Shown piece by piece: positions 23,787 through 32,159 of a stretch of 64,000 bases of DNA. Position 1 is the stretch's first letter, and every line of letters starts with the position of its first letter. Position numbers and translations under genes: made by a program. The DNA comes from Erysipelotrichaceae bacterium (GTDB taxonomy: Bacteria > Bacillota_I > Bacilli_A > Erysipelotrichales > Erysipelotrichaceae), in assembly GCA_017428765.1 (NCBI GenBank), contig JAFRQF010000021.1, forward strand, positions 1 through 64,000, in the 5' to 3' direction. The notes under the pieces are model-generated. The model worked only from the letters and a program-made list of their open reading frames with translations. It had not been told where the DNA came from and ran no database searches.

Positions 23787-24974
23787 TCATCCGATCTTCT
23801 CTAGTAATGTTTCGATCTGACTGTCGCTCATCCCGGCATCGATCAGATACGCCCTGGCATACTTTGACAGGTCGCAGTCATGCGTATCGATACTGTCATC
23901 ATTGACGATGAATCTTAACATCGCCTCGATGTTCCGGTTAAGGATGCTTTCGTATTTCTTCGGATCACTTCTTTCATTGATCTTATAGTAATTGTCATAG
24001 GTCTTCATGTAGTCATCTCTGATCGAGACATAATCTGCCCCGGCAAGAGCCTCCAGGACCATGCAGACGAAACCGGTCCTGTCCTTTCCCTCCGTACAGT
24101 GGATGAGATACGGTCCCTCATTTTCCGACATCGCGATGAAGCCCTGCGCCAGCTTTTGCGCAAAGTCTTCCGACAGATAGTTCATATTAAGACCTGCCGG
24201 ATAGACTTTTCCTTCTTTATATAAGGAAAGGAAATAGTCCGAAGAGAAATCCTCAGCAGCGATGTAGCGTTCGATCTTCACTTCATTGTCTGCCAGATCG
24301 AGTATGTAATTGACACCGGCTTCCTTGATCAGCTTATCCACATAAGGTGCCCGCTTGTGCTGATCGTCACATGGCGAAGCGGAACGGTAGACCTTCCCTT
24401 TGGCGATGTTTCCCATTTCGATATTGCGGAAGTTGGCAAAGACGATCTCGTTTGGATATCGCTCGATCTCATCATAGTAGTGGATATCGGAAGATTCCTG
24501 TACATCCAAAAACTTTCCCTTTTCTTTTAAGACGATCGTTGCGGTGGAATGTTCATTAAGGGATGCGGTTAGCCAGAGATCTTCCCTTTTTCCGGCCTTG
24601 AGGTTGGCTTCCTCCCATAGGTCTGCTCCGTAATTGATGGCCGCCTTGATGTAGTCATAGCCCGGATAGGCGATCAGAAGGGGCTGACCCGCATCGACAT
24701 AGTAGCCGTTGTAGTACGGAATATCCTTCAAGGCATAGCCGTTGGAAAAGATGACATCCACGCTGTCCCCGTATGCAAAACCGAGGGCATTGAACTCATC
24801 GATCGTCATCTTGATATAGACGCCGCCGAATTCCTCTTCGTGGATCGTCGCAAGCCCTTCGGCTTTTATCTCTTCGGCCGTTTCCTGTTCTTCGGGGACA
24901 GGCTCTTCCTGTTTCTTATCGCAACCGCATAAGATGAAAGCAAGCAGCATCGATACCAGAATGATCTTTTTCAA
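23787..24974 (-). CDS. Lipoprotein with dual-specificity/tyrosine phosphatase domain
   Basis: The 395-residue protein has a lipobox (MLLAFILCGCDKK) at its N-terminus. Residues 40-170 resemble the beta-barrel C-terminal domain of SAM-dependent adenosyltransferase/chlorinase-like proteins (GGVYIKMTIDEFNALGFAYG, then GDSVDVIFSNGYALKDIPYY). The C-terminal half is a tyrosine phosphatase. It includes GKVYRSASPCDDQHKRAPYV, LDLADNE and the P-loop IHCTEGKDRTGF (Cys-x5-Arg, about residues 287-298). Secreted phosphatases of this type dephosphorylate phosphotyrosine or phosphoinositides (family knowledge). The ribosome binding site is AAAGGAGG. Confidence 0.8.
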   Translation of the reverse strand: MKKIILVSMLLAFILCGCDKKQEEPVPEEQETAEEIKAEGLATIHEEEFGGVYIKMTIDEFNALGFAYGDSVDVIFSNGYALKDIPYYNGYYVDAGQPLLIAYPGYDYIKAAINYGADLWEEANLKAGKREDLWLTASLNEHSTATIVLKEKGKFLDVQESSDIHYYDEIERYPNEIVFANFRNIEMGNIAKGKVYRSASPCDDQHKRAPYVDKLIKEAGVNYILDLADNEVKIERYIAAEDFSSDYFLSLYKEGKVYPAGLNMNYLSEDFAQKLAQGFIAMSENEGPYLIHCTEGKDRTGFVCMVLEALAGADYVSIRDDYMKTYDNYYKINERSDPKKYESILNRNIEAMLRFIVNDDSIDTHDCDLSKYARAYLIDAGMSDSQIETLLEKIG

Positions 24975-25005
24975 AACGAACCTCCTTTAAAAAAGTTCTG
25001 ATCGC

Positions 25006-25548
25006 TCAGAACATCAGCAGCAGATATGAGATCACGATCCCCACCGCCATGCAGCAGAAGTGGGACGTGCCATCCACCCCCGGGATCGATGAGATGAGCA
25101 CCAGGGAGATGATCGGACGAAGCAGGTATTCAAAGCCCGAGAAGCCATAGTGGCGAAGGACCACCAGGAAGTAGGCTCCCAATAGTCCCGATATGGCACC
25201 GGACGCTCCCAGCGAGGAAGAATAGTCATCGTGATTGTAATGGCGAAGATACAAAGAAGCCAGTTTGCCGAGCACCAGCGATCCGAAATAGATCAGAAGC
25301 ATGCCGAAATGGCCGAAGTAGCTTTCGACGAAAGTGCCTACATTATATAAGGAAAGCATGTTCATCAGAAGATGCATAGGGTCATAGTGGGCAAAGCCGC
25401 TGGTCAGGATACGGATGTATTCGCGGCGGTTGAAAACGGAATGATAGGACATCGTAAGCTCATCGACATCCGTCTTATCGGTACGGGCCATGAAGAAAAC
25501 GATTACATTAGACAGAATCAGCAATAACGTAACATAACTATTCAGCAT
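25006..25548 (-). CDS. Rhomboid-family intramembrane serine protease
   Basis: The protein of about 180 residues has six hydrophobic helices. The oxyanion/His motif is HYDPMHLLMNMLSLYNVG, the catalytic Ser is in SLGASGAISGLLGAYFLV, and the catalytic His is in GVDGTSHFCCMAVG. The canonical rhomboid catalytic dyad is therefore present. The ATG at 25548 gives a membrane start right away; an upstream in-frame ATG at 25584 adds 12 basic residues but has no ribosome binding site. A TATAAT box ends 6 bases before 25548, so the message may be leaderless. Confidence 0.85.
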   Translation of the reverse strand: MLNSYVTLLLILSNVIVFFMARTDKTDVDELTMSYHSVFNRREYIRILTSGFAHYDPMHLLMNMLSLYNVGTFVESYFGHFGMLLIYFGSLVLGKLASLYLRHYNHDDYSSSLGASGAISGLLGAYFLVVLRHYGFSGFEYLLRPIISLVLISSIPGVDGTSHFCCMAVGIVISYLLLMF

Positions 25549-25554
25549 ACCTCT

Positions 25555-25590
25555 ATTATAATTTGATTTCTTACATTTTTTCATTATAAT
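25555..25590. promoter_or_regulatory. Divergent promoter region between rhomboid and CHAP genes
   Basis: TATAAT occurs on the minus strand at 25560-25555, 6 bases before the rhomboid ATG at 25548. TATAAT also occurs on the plus strand at 25585-25590, preceded by TTGATT (25563-25568) at 16 bases. The plus-strand transcript would start near 25597, leaving only about 8 bases before the ATG at 25605. Neither gene shows a Shine-Dalgarno sequence. Confidence 0.5.
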
Positions 25591-25604
25591 AAGTACTTGT
25601 GTTT

Positions 25605-26462
25605 ATGAAGAACGTCGAAAGTACTCAGAAAAGTATTGAGAAGGATTCAAAACTTTTATCGAAAACAGCCAGGCAGAAAGCCTTACGTTATATACTTGCA
25701 GTGAACATCGTCTTATGTATGATCGTAGCGATCGCCTTTTTCTCATTGCCGAAAATGATACAGGCGTACTCCGTTTCCAAGACCAACAAGACGGACTTTG
25801 CCATGGACAAGGCGGAAAAGGAACTGTTAAGGTATAAGGATGCCTCATTGAAGGCCTTCGAAGAGGAAGACAAGGAATATGAGATCGAAGATTTCTTCAA
25901 CATCTTTCCTTCCCCATCCTATCCGGCAGAAGTCAGCTTCTGGCATGACTACAAGGGCTGGTACTCACCGGGTTCCTATGCCGCATATGACGCATGGGGT
26001 CATGCTTATGAACTCTACTATGCGGGAAAGATCCATGGCGCAACGGCCGGCAGATGGTGTACCTTCTTTGCCCAGATGTGGTTCTATGACCAGTTCGGAT
26101 TCAATTCCTCCGGTTTCACACCGACGGGATCGGGCGCACAGTTTGCCTCCACGGTCTACAACACGGCTGTTTATTACGATGAGGAAGGATACCTTCATCA
26201 TTACTTCGAATACGGCGATAAGCCGATGACGATGGGCATCGTTTCCATCTACAATTCCTACAATCCGGAAGGACATGTCTTATGTGTCGATGAAGTGGAC
26301 TACTTCAACGATACGATCACGATCTCGGAAGGCAACGCCAACGGAAACGGCGATGTCAGGATCCGCCAGACCATGTCTCTGTCGGACTTCTATTACCTCA
26401 ATCCGGGCTATCGGGTCTATGTGAATCCGACACCGGAACTCATCAATATGTTGAAAGACTGA
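25605..26462 (+). CDS. Membrane-anchored CHAP-domain peptidoglycan hydrolase
   Basis: The protein of about 285 residues has an N-terminal cytoplasmic tail and one transmembrane anchor (AVNIVLCMIVAIAFFSLPKM). A charged linker follows, then a CHAP domain. The nucleophile Cys is in ATAGRWCTFFAQMWFYDQFG, the His is in YNPEGHVLCVDEVDY, and the third residue is in ISEGNANG. CHAP enzymes cleave peptidoglycan amide or peptide bonds. ATG 25605 is preferred over the GTG at 25599 because neither has a ribosome binding site and the promoter lies so close. A terminator follows immediately. Confidence 0.82.
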   Translation: MKNVESTQKSIEKDSKLLSKTARQKALRYILAVNIVLCMIVAIAFFSLPKMIQAYSVSKTNKTDFAMDKAEKELLRYKDASLKAFEEEDKEYEIEDFFNIFPSPSYPAEVSFWHDYKGWYSPGSYAAYDAWGHAYELYYAGKIHGATAGRWCTFFAQMWFYDQFGFNSSGFTPTGSGAQFASTVYNTAVYYDEEGYLHHYFEYGDKPMTMGIVSIYNSYNPEGHVLCVDEVDYFNDTITISEGNANGNGDVRIRQTMSLSDFYYLNPGYRVYVNPTPELINMLKD

Positions 26463-26480
26463 TCCAAAAGATCAGTTTTT
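26459..26480 (+). terminator. Terminator after the CHAP gene
   Basis: CTGATC-CAAAA-GATCAG is followed by TTTTT and overlaps the stop codon of the CHAP gene. It ends only 16 bases before the CorA start. Confidence 0.8.
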
Positions 26481-26496
26481 GTTATATCCTAAAACT

Positions 26497-27414
26497 ATGA
26501 AATACTATCAGATCCAGAATACGCTCAACAAAGTCACAAAAGAAGAACTTCAGCCCGGAAATACCTCCGTGATCGTCATGACCAAGAAAGAGTTCTCAAA
26601 CCAGGCTAAGAAGCAGTTTCCCGACCTCAATACCGAGGAGCTCTTCAAGGAACACTATGTGACCAAGGCCGAAGTCTCCTATGATATGCTGTCAGGATGC
26701 TTCGCCATTCCCGACCGCAAGGATCCTTCCGATACCGACCATATCTTCTATTTTCTGTTAAATAAAAACGGACTCATCTTCATCGATGACGAAGACTTCG
26801 TCACTTCGATCTTACAGTCCATCCATACATCCAAGAAGTGGAAGAACCCTTCCATGGCCAGATTCCTCTACGATTTCATCGATACGATGATCAAGGACGA
26901 TCTGCGCGTACTGGAAAGCTATGAAATGGAACTGGAAGAGATGGAAGAAAGGCTCAACGTCAAGGACACCGCCTTCTCTTCCCGCAAGCTCAACCGCATC
27001 CGTTCGAAAGTCCGCTACATGATGATGCATTATGATCAGCTGATCGACCTGGTCGAAGAGCTCGACGAGAACGAGAACGGCTTCTTCAGTGAAGAAGAAC
27101 TCATTTATTTCCCGAAACTGTTGAGAAGGATCGAACGTCTGGATTCGACGATCTCTTCCATACGTGAATACACCCTGCAGGTCAAGGACATGGCCAAAGA
27201 AAAGATCGACCTCAAACAGAACTCGATCACCACACTTCTCACTGTCGTGACCACCGTATTCATGCCTCTGACTCTGATCACCGGCTGGTATGGCATGAAC
27301 TTCCATCATATGCCCGAACTCTCCTGGCCGTTCGCCTACCCTCTGCTGTTCGTGATATTCGTGGTCATCGTCATACTGATGTTATATTTCTTCAAAAAGA
27401 TCAAATGGCTGTAA
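26497..27414 (+). CDS. CorA-family divalent cation transporter
   Basis: The 305-residue protein starts MKYYQIQNTLNKVTKEEL. It has the long helical funnel (residues about 110-240, rich in Glu/Lys heptads) and two C-terminal transmembrane helices. The CorA signature YGMNFHHMPEL (GMN) sits between them, and a basic tail KKIKWL closes the protein. It transports Mg or related divalent metals. ATG 26497 was chosen over an in-frame upstream codon that falls inside the preceding terminator. No good Shine-Dalgarno sequence is visible, so the leader must be very short. Confidence 0.88.
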   Translation: MKYYQIQNTLNKVTKEELQPGNTSVIVMTKKEFSNQAKKQFPDLNTEELFKEHYVTKAEVSYDMLSGCFAIPDRKDPSDTDHIFYFLLNKNGLIFIDDEDFVTSILQSIHTSKKWKNPSMARFLYDFIDTMIKDDLRVLESYEMELEEMEERLNVKDTAFSSRKLNRIRSKVRYMMMHYDQLIDLVEELDENENGFFSEEELIYFPKLLRRIERLDSTISSIREYTLQVKDMAKEKIDLKQNSITTLLTVVTTVFMPLTLITGWYGMNFHHMPELSWPFAYPLLFVIFVVIVILMLYFFKKIKWL

Positions 27415-27438
27415 AAAAGAACCCGTCGGGTTCTTTTT
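27414..27438. terminator. Bidirectional terminator between corA and prs
   Basis: AAAAAGAACCC-GTC-GGGTTCTTTTT is an 11-bp stem with A and T runs on both sides. It serves the convergent corA-like and prs genes. Confidence 0.85.
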
Positions 27439-27460
27439 CTTATGTATGGATATTTTTGTT

Positions 27461-28873
27461 CTACTCGTAAAGTGCGTAGACTTCGGAGACCGGTGTATGG
27501 CAGGATACCGCCAGGATCAGCTTGGATAACATCCAGCCGACGGAAAGTACGGTGATCTTGGAAGTCTTGGCCAGTTCGACAGGATCAGGTACGATCGTGT
27601 TGGTGCAGACGATCTCCTTGATCGGTGAAGCTTCGATCTTGGAAGCCGCATCGTTGGAGAACAGACCATGCGCGATGCAGACATAGATGTCTTCGCAGCC
27701 GTTCTCTTTTAAGATGTTGGATGCCGCGATCAGCGAACCGCCGGTATCACAGATATCGTCGACGATGATGACGTCTTTTCCCGCTACATCGCCAATGACC
27801 GTGCAGGCCTCAACGACATTCGGACGCGGACGTCTCTTATCGATGATCGCCAGACCCGATCCGAGCATCTCAGCCAGGTTCCTGGCTCTCTTGACGCCGC
27901 CGTGATCCGGAGAAACGACGACGATCTCATCCGGGTTCATGTTCTTTCTGCGGAAATACTGGCCCATCATCGGTACGGTCGTCAGATCATCGACCGGGCA
28001 GTGGAAGAAGCCCTGGATCTGTGCAGCGTGCAGATCGAAAGTGACGACACGGTTGGCACCGGCATGTTCCAGCATGGAAGCGACCAGTTTCGCGGTGATC
28101 GGCTGTCTCGGGGAAGCCTTGCGGTCCTGTCTGGCATAGCCGAAATAAGGTAAGATGCAGGTGATCTCAGCTGCGGAAGAGCGGCGCATCGCATCGATGC
28201 AGATGAGCACTTCCATCAATGTATCATTGACCGGCTTGCAGGTAGACTGGATGATGTAACATCTCTTGCCTCGTACCGACTCGCCAAGCTCGACTAATGT
28301 TTCGCCATCGGCAAAGTGTCTGACATCGACCTTGCCCGGCGCAATATTGAGATAGTTGCAGACTTCTTCAACGATCTTTGTCGAAGAAGTCAGGCCGAAT
28401 ACGACGACATCATCGAGGCTCTCGCCCTTGAGGCTCGTCGCATCTTCCGGAGTGACCTTACGGATCTTCTTGTTTTTGATCTCGACGGTTTCAAAATGAA
28501 CAGACTGGTAGTCACCGAGCCGGTCGTTATCGATCGCGATCGCCTCTAAGACCTTGCCGTCACACGTCATGACGGCGCCGTCAGCTTCCTTGTTCAGCAG
28601 TTTTTCCAGATCGTGTCCGGTAAATTCCGGATACAGAGGAGAAACAAGCAGTGTCTTTCCTTCGCCATGTATCTGAGAGATCGCCTCATCGACATGATCG
28701 AGCGTGAGACATCCCGGTACTTCTGCGTCAGTTCCGACCACATAGATGTTTTTCAGATCGGAGATCTTGCGGATCTCCTTGACCAGATGCAAGAGCAGAT
28801 TTCCTCCCAGATAAGGGGTCTTGGACAGCTGCTCTTCTTCATCGTTTCGGATAAATATGATCGCGTTGTTCAT
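27461..28873 (-). CDS. prs: Ribose-phosphate pyrophosphokinase with N-terminal GlmU-like domain
   Basis: The 470-residue protein starts at MNNAIIFIRND, with AAAGGAG 5-7 bases upstream. Residues about 155-470 are a complete PRPP synthase: FADGETLVELGESVRG, ILPYFGYARQDRKASPRQPI (flexible-loop region), VTFDLHAAQIQGFF, and the PRPP loop VIIVDDICDTGGSL. Normal Prs is about 315 residues. The extra 150 residues look like a decayed GlmU uridylyltransferase domain (NIYVVGTDAEVP, then TLLVSPLYPEFTGHDLEKLL), but the LAAGxGTxM nucleotide motif is gone. It follows ispE in the rnmV-rsmA-ispE-prs operon. Confidence 0.9.
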   Translation of the reverse strand: MNNAIIFIRNDEEEQLSKTPYLGGNLLLHLVKEIRKISDLKNIYVVGTDAEVPGCLTLDHVDEAISQIHGEGKTLLVSPLYPEFTGHDLEKLLNKEADGAVMTCDGKVLEAIAIDNDRLGDYQSVHFETVEIKNKKIRKVTPEDATSLKGESLDDVVVFGLTSSTKIVEEVCNYLNIAPGKVDVRHFADGETLVELGESVRGKRCYIIQSTCKPVNDTLMEVLICIDAMRRSSAAEITCILPYFGYARQDRKASPRQPITAKLVASMLEHAGANRVVTFDLHAAQIQGFFHCPVDDLTTVPMMGQYFRRKNMNPDEIVVVSPDHGGVKRARNLAEMLGSGLAIIDKRRPRPNVVEACTVIGDVAGKDVIIVDDICDTGGSLIAASNILKENGCEDIYVCIAHGLFSNDAASKIEASPIKEIVCTNTIVPDPVELAKTSKITVLSVGWMLSKLILAVSCHTPVSEVYALYE

Positions 28874-28906
28874 AGGTTCTCCTTTTTTATCATCCATATT
28901 ATACTA

Positions 28907-29746
28907 TTAAAAATTCAAAGTTTTTGTAAAACGTAAATAAACGTCATTCCCTTTCATATCCTCATAGATATTCAGGATATCCCGCTCATTTTCGCTGATG
29001 CAGAAGACCGTCGAACCCGAGCCTGACATGAGCACTTCCCCGGCTTCATAGGACTGCAGTTTCTGCTTCACCCTTCGTATATCGTCATTCAGCAGCAAAG
29101 CCGGCTGTTCCAGTGAATTGCCTAATAGGCCATGGATGCTTTCCCCGTTTTCCAGTGCCTTTTTCAGCTTCAGGATATCCGGATGATCGCATTTTCCCAT
29201 ATCGAGCCTGTCGTAGGCTTCCTTGGTCGATACCCCGCTTCGCGGTTTGGCCAGCAGGATATAGTACTGTTTCTTCAGAGGAAAGGGTTTAATCCCCTCG
29301 CCGATCCCGGAAACGATGGCCGGCGTGTTGAAGTAGTTGAACGGCACATCGGCGCCGACTTTGACGCACATATCGATGATCTCTTCCCTTGATAAAGTCA
29401 GTCCGTAGATCTTTTCAAAGATCCTCAAGGTCGATGCCGCATCGGCCGTCCCGCCGCCCAGACCGGCCTGCGTCGGGATGACTTTGTTCAATACGATCTT
29501 ATGATGATCTTTGATGCCGTATCTTTCCTTGATCAGGGAGATCATCTTATAGATCGAATTCTTCTCATTGTAACGGATGAAACGCCTGTTGCAGGAGAAA
29601 GAATCTTGCGTATCGATACTTATCTCGAGTTCATCATAAAAGTCGATCGGTAACATGATCGACAGAAGATCATGGTAGCCGTCTTCCCTGATGTTGAAGA
29701 CATCCAGAGACAGGTTGATCTTCGCATAGGCCCTATCTTTCATCAT
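28907..29746 (-). CDS. ispE: 4-diphosphocytidyl-2-C-methyl-D-erythritol kinase
   Basis: The 279-residue GHMP kinase opens with AYAKINLSLDVFNIREDGYH. The ATP loop is PTQAGLGGGTADAASTLRIF (about 90-109) and the C-terminal MSGSGSTVFCI motif is present. It phosphorylates CDP-methylerythritol in the MEP pathway, and ispD lies four genes upstream on this strand. It overlaps rsmA by four bases (ATGA). Confidence 0.93.
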   Translation of the reverse strand: MMKDRAYAKINLSLDVFNIREDGYHDLLSIMLPIDFYDELEISIDTQDSFSCNRRFIRYNEKNSIYKMISLIKERYGIKDHHKIVLNKVIPTQAGLGGGTADAASTLRIFEKIYGLTLSREEIIDMCVKVGADVPFNYFNTPAIVSGIGEGIKPFPLKKQYYILLAKPRSGVSTKEAYDRLDMGKCDHPDILKLKKALENGESIHGLLGNSLEQPALLLNDDIRRVKQKLQSYEAGEVLMSGSGSTVFCISENERDILNIYEDMKGNDVYLRFTKTLNF

Positions 29747-30546
29747 CTCACCACCTCATAGATCTTTAAAAAGTCATCGAGCGAAAGCTCCTGTGCCCGC
29801 ACGTTCTCCTTAAGTCCGCAGGTCTCATAGATCTTTTCGATCGTTTCTATATCGAAGAGATCTTTCAGATTGTTGTGCAGGGTCTTGCGCCGCATGCGGA
29901 AACAGTTCTTCACCAGTTCGAAAAAGCCCTTCTCAAAGCTAAGATCCCTCTCCCTCTTCGGCGAAAAGGAGATCACTGCCGAATCGACATTCGGCGAAGG
30001 ATAAAAGACGCTTCTTGAGATGTTCATCTCCAGTTTCACATCATAGAGATACTGGACTTCGATGCTTAAGGCAGAATAGTCTTCGCTTCCCACTTTCGCG
30101 CTCAGCCTGTCCGCCACTTCCTTCTGTACCATGACCGTGATCTTTCTCAAGTCCAGACCGGATTCAAAAAGCTTGAACAGGATCGGTGTCGTCACATAGT
30201 AGGGCAGATTGGCACATACGTGCAAAGGTTCCTTGTAGATGCTTAAGTCGGCATCAAGGAAATCCGTCAGATATACTGTTAATCTTTCATCCTGAATGCC
30301 GGATAAAAGAAGTTCATACATGTCCTTATCGATCTCATAGGCATCGACAGCCTTGGAATACTTTAACAACATTTCCGTCAGAGCGCCCAGACCCGGGCCG
30401 ATCTCGATGGTCTTACAGGAAGGATCGCAGGCATTCTTCGCGATCCGATCGACGATATTGGCATCGATCAGAAAATTCTGGCCGAATTTCTTCTTTGCCT
30501 TCAGTTCTCCCATCACCGATTTCACATATGCGATATTAGCGATCAT
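29743..30546 (-). CDS. rsmA: 16S rRNA dimethyladenosine transferase KsgA
   Basis: The 267-residue protein has AKKKFGQNFLIDANIVDRIA (17-36), SAM motif I EIGPGLGALTEMLL (48-61), the catalytic NLPYYVTTPILFKL (about 113-126) and the C-terminal helical domain (FRMRRKTLHNNL). It dimethylates A1518/A1519 of 16S rRNA. It overlaps rnmV by four bases. An in-frame start further in (MGELKAKKKFGQ) is possible. Confidence 0.94.
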   Translation of the reverse strand: MIANIAYVKSVMGELKAKKKFGQNFLIDANIVDRIAKNACDPSCKTIEIGPGLGALTEMLLKYSKAVDAYEIDKDMYELLLSGIQDERLTVYLTDFLDADLSIYKEPLHVCANLPYYVTTPILFKLFESGLDLRKITVMVQKEVADRLSAKVGSEDYSALSIEVQYLYDVKLEMNISRSVFYPSPNVDSAVISFSPKRERDLSFEKGFFELVKNCFRMRRKTLHNNLKDLFDIETIEKIYETCGLKENVRAQELSLDDFLKIYEVVR

Positions 30547-31061
30547 AATACTTCCTTTGCCTCTTCAAAGCTGATATCCATCAGATTCATGCGCCGGTAT
30601 AAAGTCTTGGCATTGCATTTGCCAAGATGGAAATGACGGGCGATCTTCTCCCGTTTCTTTGCCGAATCTTCCATGCCTTCCAGACCAAGTTCATAGAATT
30701 CTTCTTTTGACAACGATTCCCTGTCCTCTTCATAGCTGACAAGATTCGACAGCGCCTCTTCCAAAACTTCCTTTGAGGCGTGTTCGATGCCCACTTTCTT
30801 TTTCGTCCTGGCATCTTCCTTCATCACGAAGGCATTCTTCAGACCCGGTATGGCATCATTGAGTTTTCTGCGTATCTTTTCGCCTGGCGCATCCGGGTCA
30901 AGGAAAAGGATGACACCGCGGGTCTCATTGGCTTTTCTTACCACTTCGATCGTCTCTTTGCCTAAGCCCATGCCATGGGTCTCGATCGTTTCGACATCAA
31001 AAAAAGACTTGAGTCTCTTGGTATCGTTTTTTCCTTCCACGACGATGATCTGCCGGATCAT
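30543..31061 (-). CDS. rnmV: Ribonuclease M5
   Basis: The 172-residue protein has a TOPRIM fold: IIVVEGKNDTKRL with the catalytic Glu (residues 5-17), TRGVILFLDPDAPGEKIRRK (DxD motif, about 47-66), and the rnmV-specific C-terminus (YRRMNLMDISFEEAKEVL). It matures 5S rRNA. Coupling with rsmA is the classic Firmicute arrangement. Confidence 0.92.
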   Translation of the reverse strand: MIRQIIVVEGKNDTKRLKSFFDVETIETHGMGLGKETIEVVRKANETRGVILFLDPDAPGEKIRRKLNDAIPGLKNAFVMKEDARTKKKVGIEHASKEVLEEALSNLVSYEEDRESLSKEEFYELGLEGMEDSAKKREKIARHFHLGKCNAKTLYRRMNLMDISFEEAKEVL

Positions 31062-31687
31062 AAGCTTTCAAAATCCTCTTGTCTTGTCAGCTTGCGGTTG
31101 TCGTACGGATCGATCAGGATACTGACCGTATGGCCCATAGACTCGACAAGCGAGGCATCGTCGGTAAATATCACATCTTCGCATCTTGCGTAGCAGTCTA
31201 AGATCAGTTTGCGCTCAAAGACCTGCGGGGTCTCCGCCAGGAAGACGGTATTTCGATCGATCGTTCTTTCGATCTTTCCCTCATGAACGATCTTTACAGT
31301 ATCGACAGCCATCCTGCCAAGACACACCGCCTTGTCACTTACGACTTTTTCTTTGAGTGCTTCCACGATCTCTTTTTTAAGGAAGGGCCTTGCCCCGTCA
31401 TGGATGAAGACATACTCGCTTTGTGAAAGCTTCAATCCGTTATACACGGAGTCTTTCCTCTCTTTTCCGCCTGCGGTGATCTTCACCTTGTCATTTTGTA
31501 AGACCTTATCGAAATTCTCCTCGTTGGTCACGACGATCACGTTCCTACAGTCTTTATCATCACAAAAAAGCAGCACCGAATGGTCCAAGACCGACTTGCC
31601 GTCTTTCATGATATAGAAATCTTTATTGTAGCCAAGTTTCGCCCTCTCTCCTTTGCCGGAGGCGACGATCACGACATCATAGTTCAT
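31058..31687 (-). CDS. ispD: 2-C-methyl-D-erythritol 4-phosphate cytidylyltransferase
   Basis: The 209-residue protein has the nucleotide motif VASGKGERAKLGYNKDF in place of the usual AAGxGxRMGxxxxKQ. It has the IspD block FIHDGARPFL (about 94-103) and FTDDASLVESMG (about 180-191). It makes CDP-methylerythritol for ispE. The CTP-loop is atypical but the gene is intact. It overlaps both neighbours (4 bases with rnmV, 11 with the deacylase). Confidence 0.85.
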   Translation of the reverse strand: MNYDVVIVASGKGERAKLGYNKDFYIMKDGKSVLDHSVLLFCDDKDCRNVIVVTNEENFDKVLQNDKVKITAGGKERKDSVYNGLKLSQSEYVFIHDGARPFLKKEIVEALKEKVVSDKAVCLGRMAVDTVKIVHEGKIERTIDRNTVFLAETPQVFERKLILDCYARCEDVIFTDDASLVESMGHTVSILIDPYDNRKLTRQEDFESL

Positions 31688-32159
31688 CTTTGACGATATC
31701 CTTCACTTTCGCATTCAGATATTTCAGCAGTGCATCGCGATCCAGTTTCAGACCCAGGCCATAGGCACCGGCTGAGATCTCGATCTGTTTGAAATTATTG
31801 ACTTCATCGTCAAAGACGATGCCTTTGTTTTTCTTTACACCGACCGGCGTCACCGAACCGCGTTCGTAGCCCACATCCTTCAAAAGGTCTTTCACATGGA
31901 CCATCTCGACGTTTTTGACATCGAGTGCCTTGGCACACTTCTTGAGATCGAGCTCATCCTTGACCGAGATGACGCAGATATAGATGTCATGTTCATGGCG
32001 CAGGGCCAGTGTCTTATAACATTGGGCGTGGTCGAGTCCCAGCAGGTCGGAGACCGTCTCACCGGAAAACAGATCCTTGTCGAGTTCATATTCCAGAACT
32101 TCATAGCTGATCTTTGCGCGGTCCAGCATGCGCATCGCATTGGTCTTGTTCATCTTCAT
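31677..32159 (-). CDS. ybaK: YbaK/EbsC family aminoacyl-tRNA deacylase
   Basis: The 160-residue protein follows the YbaK pattern: NAMRMLDRAKISYEVLEYE, HAQCYKTLALRH (catalytic Lys), LDLKKCAKALDVKNVEM and GYERGSVTPVGVKK (GxxSPxG-type). It hydrolyses mischarged Cys-tRNA(Pro) or related tRNAs, with the exact substrate inferred from the family. It overlaps the RluA-like gene by four bases. Confidence 0.88.
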   Translation of the reverse strand: MKMNKTNAMRMLDRAKISYEVLEYELDKDLFSGETVSDLLGLDHAQCYKTLALRHEHDIYICVISVKDELDLKKCAKALDVKNVEMVHVKDLLKDVGYERGSVTPVGVKKNKGIVFDDEVNNFKQIEISAGAYGLGLKLDRDALLKYLNAKVKDIVKDEL

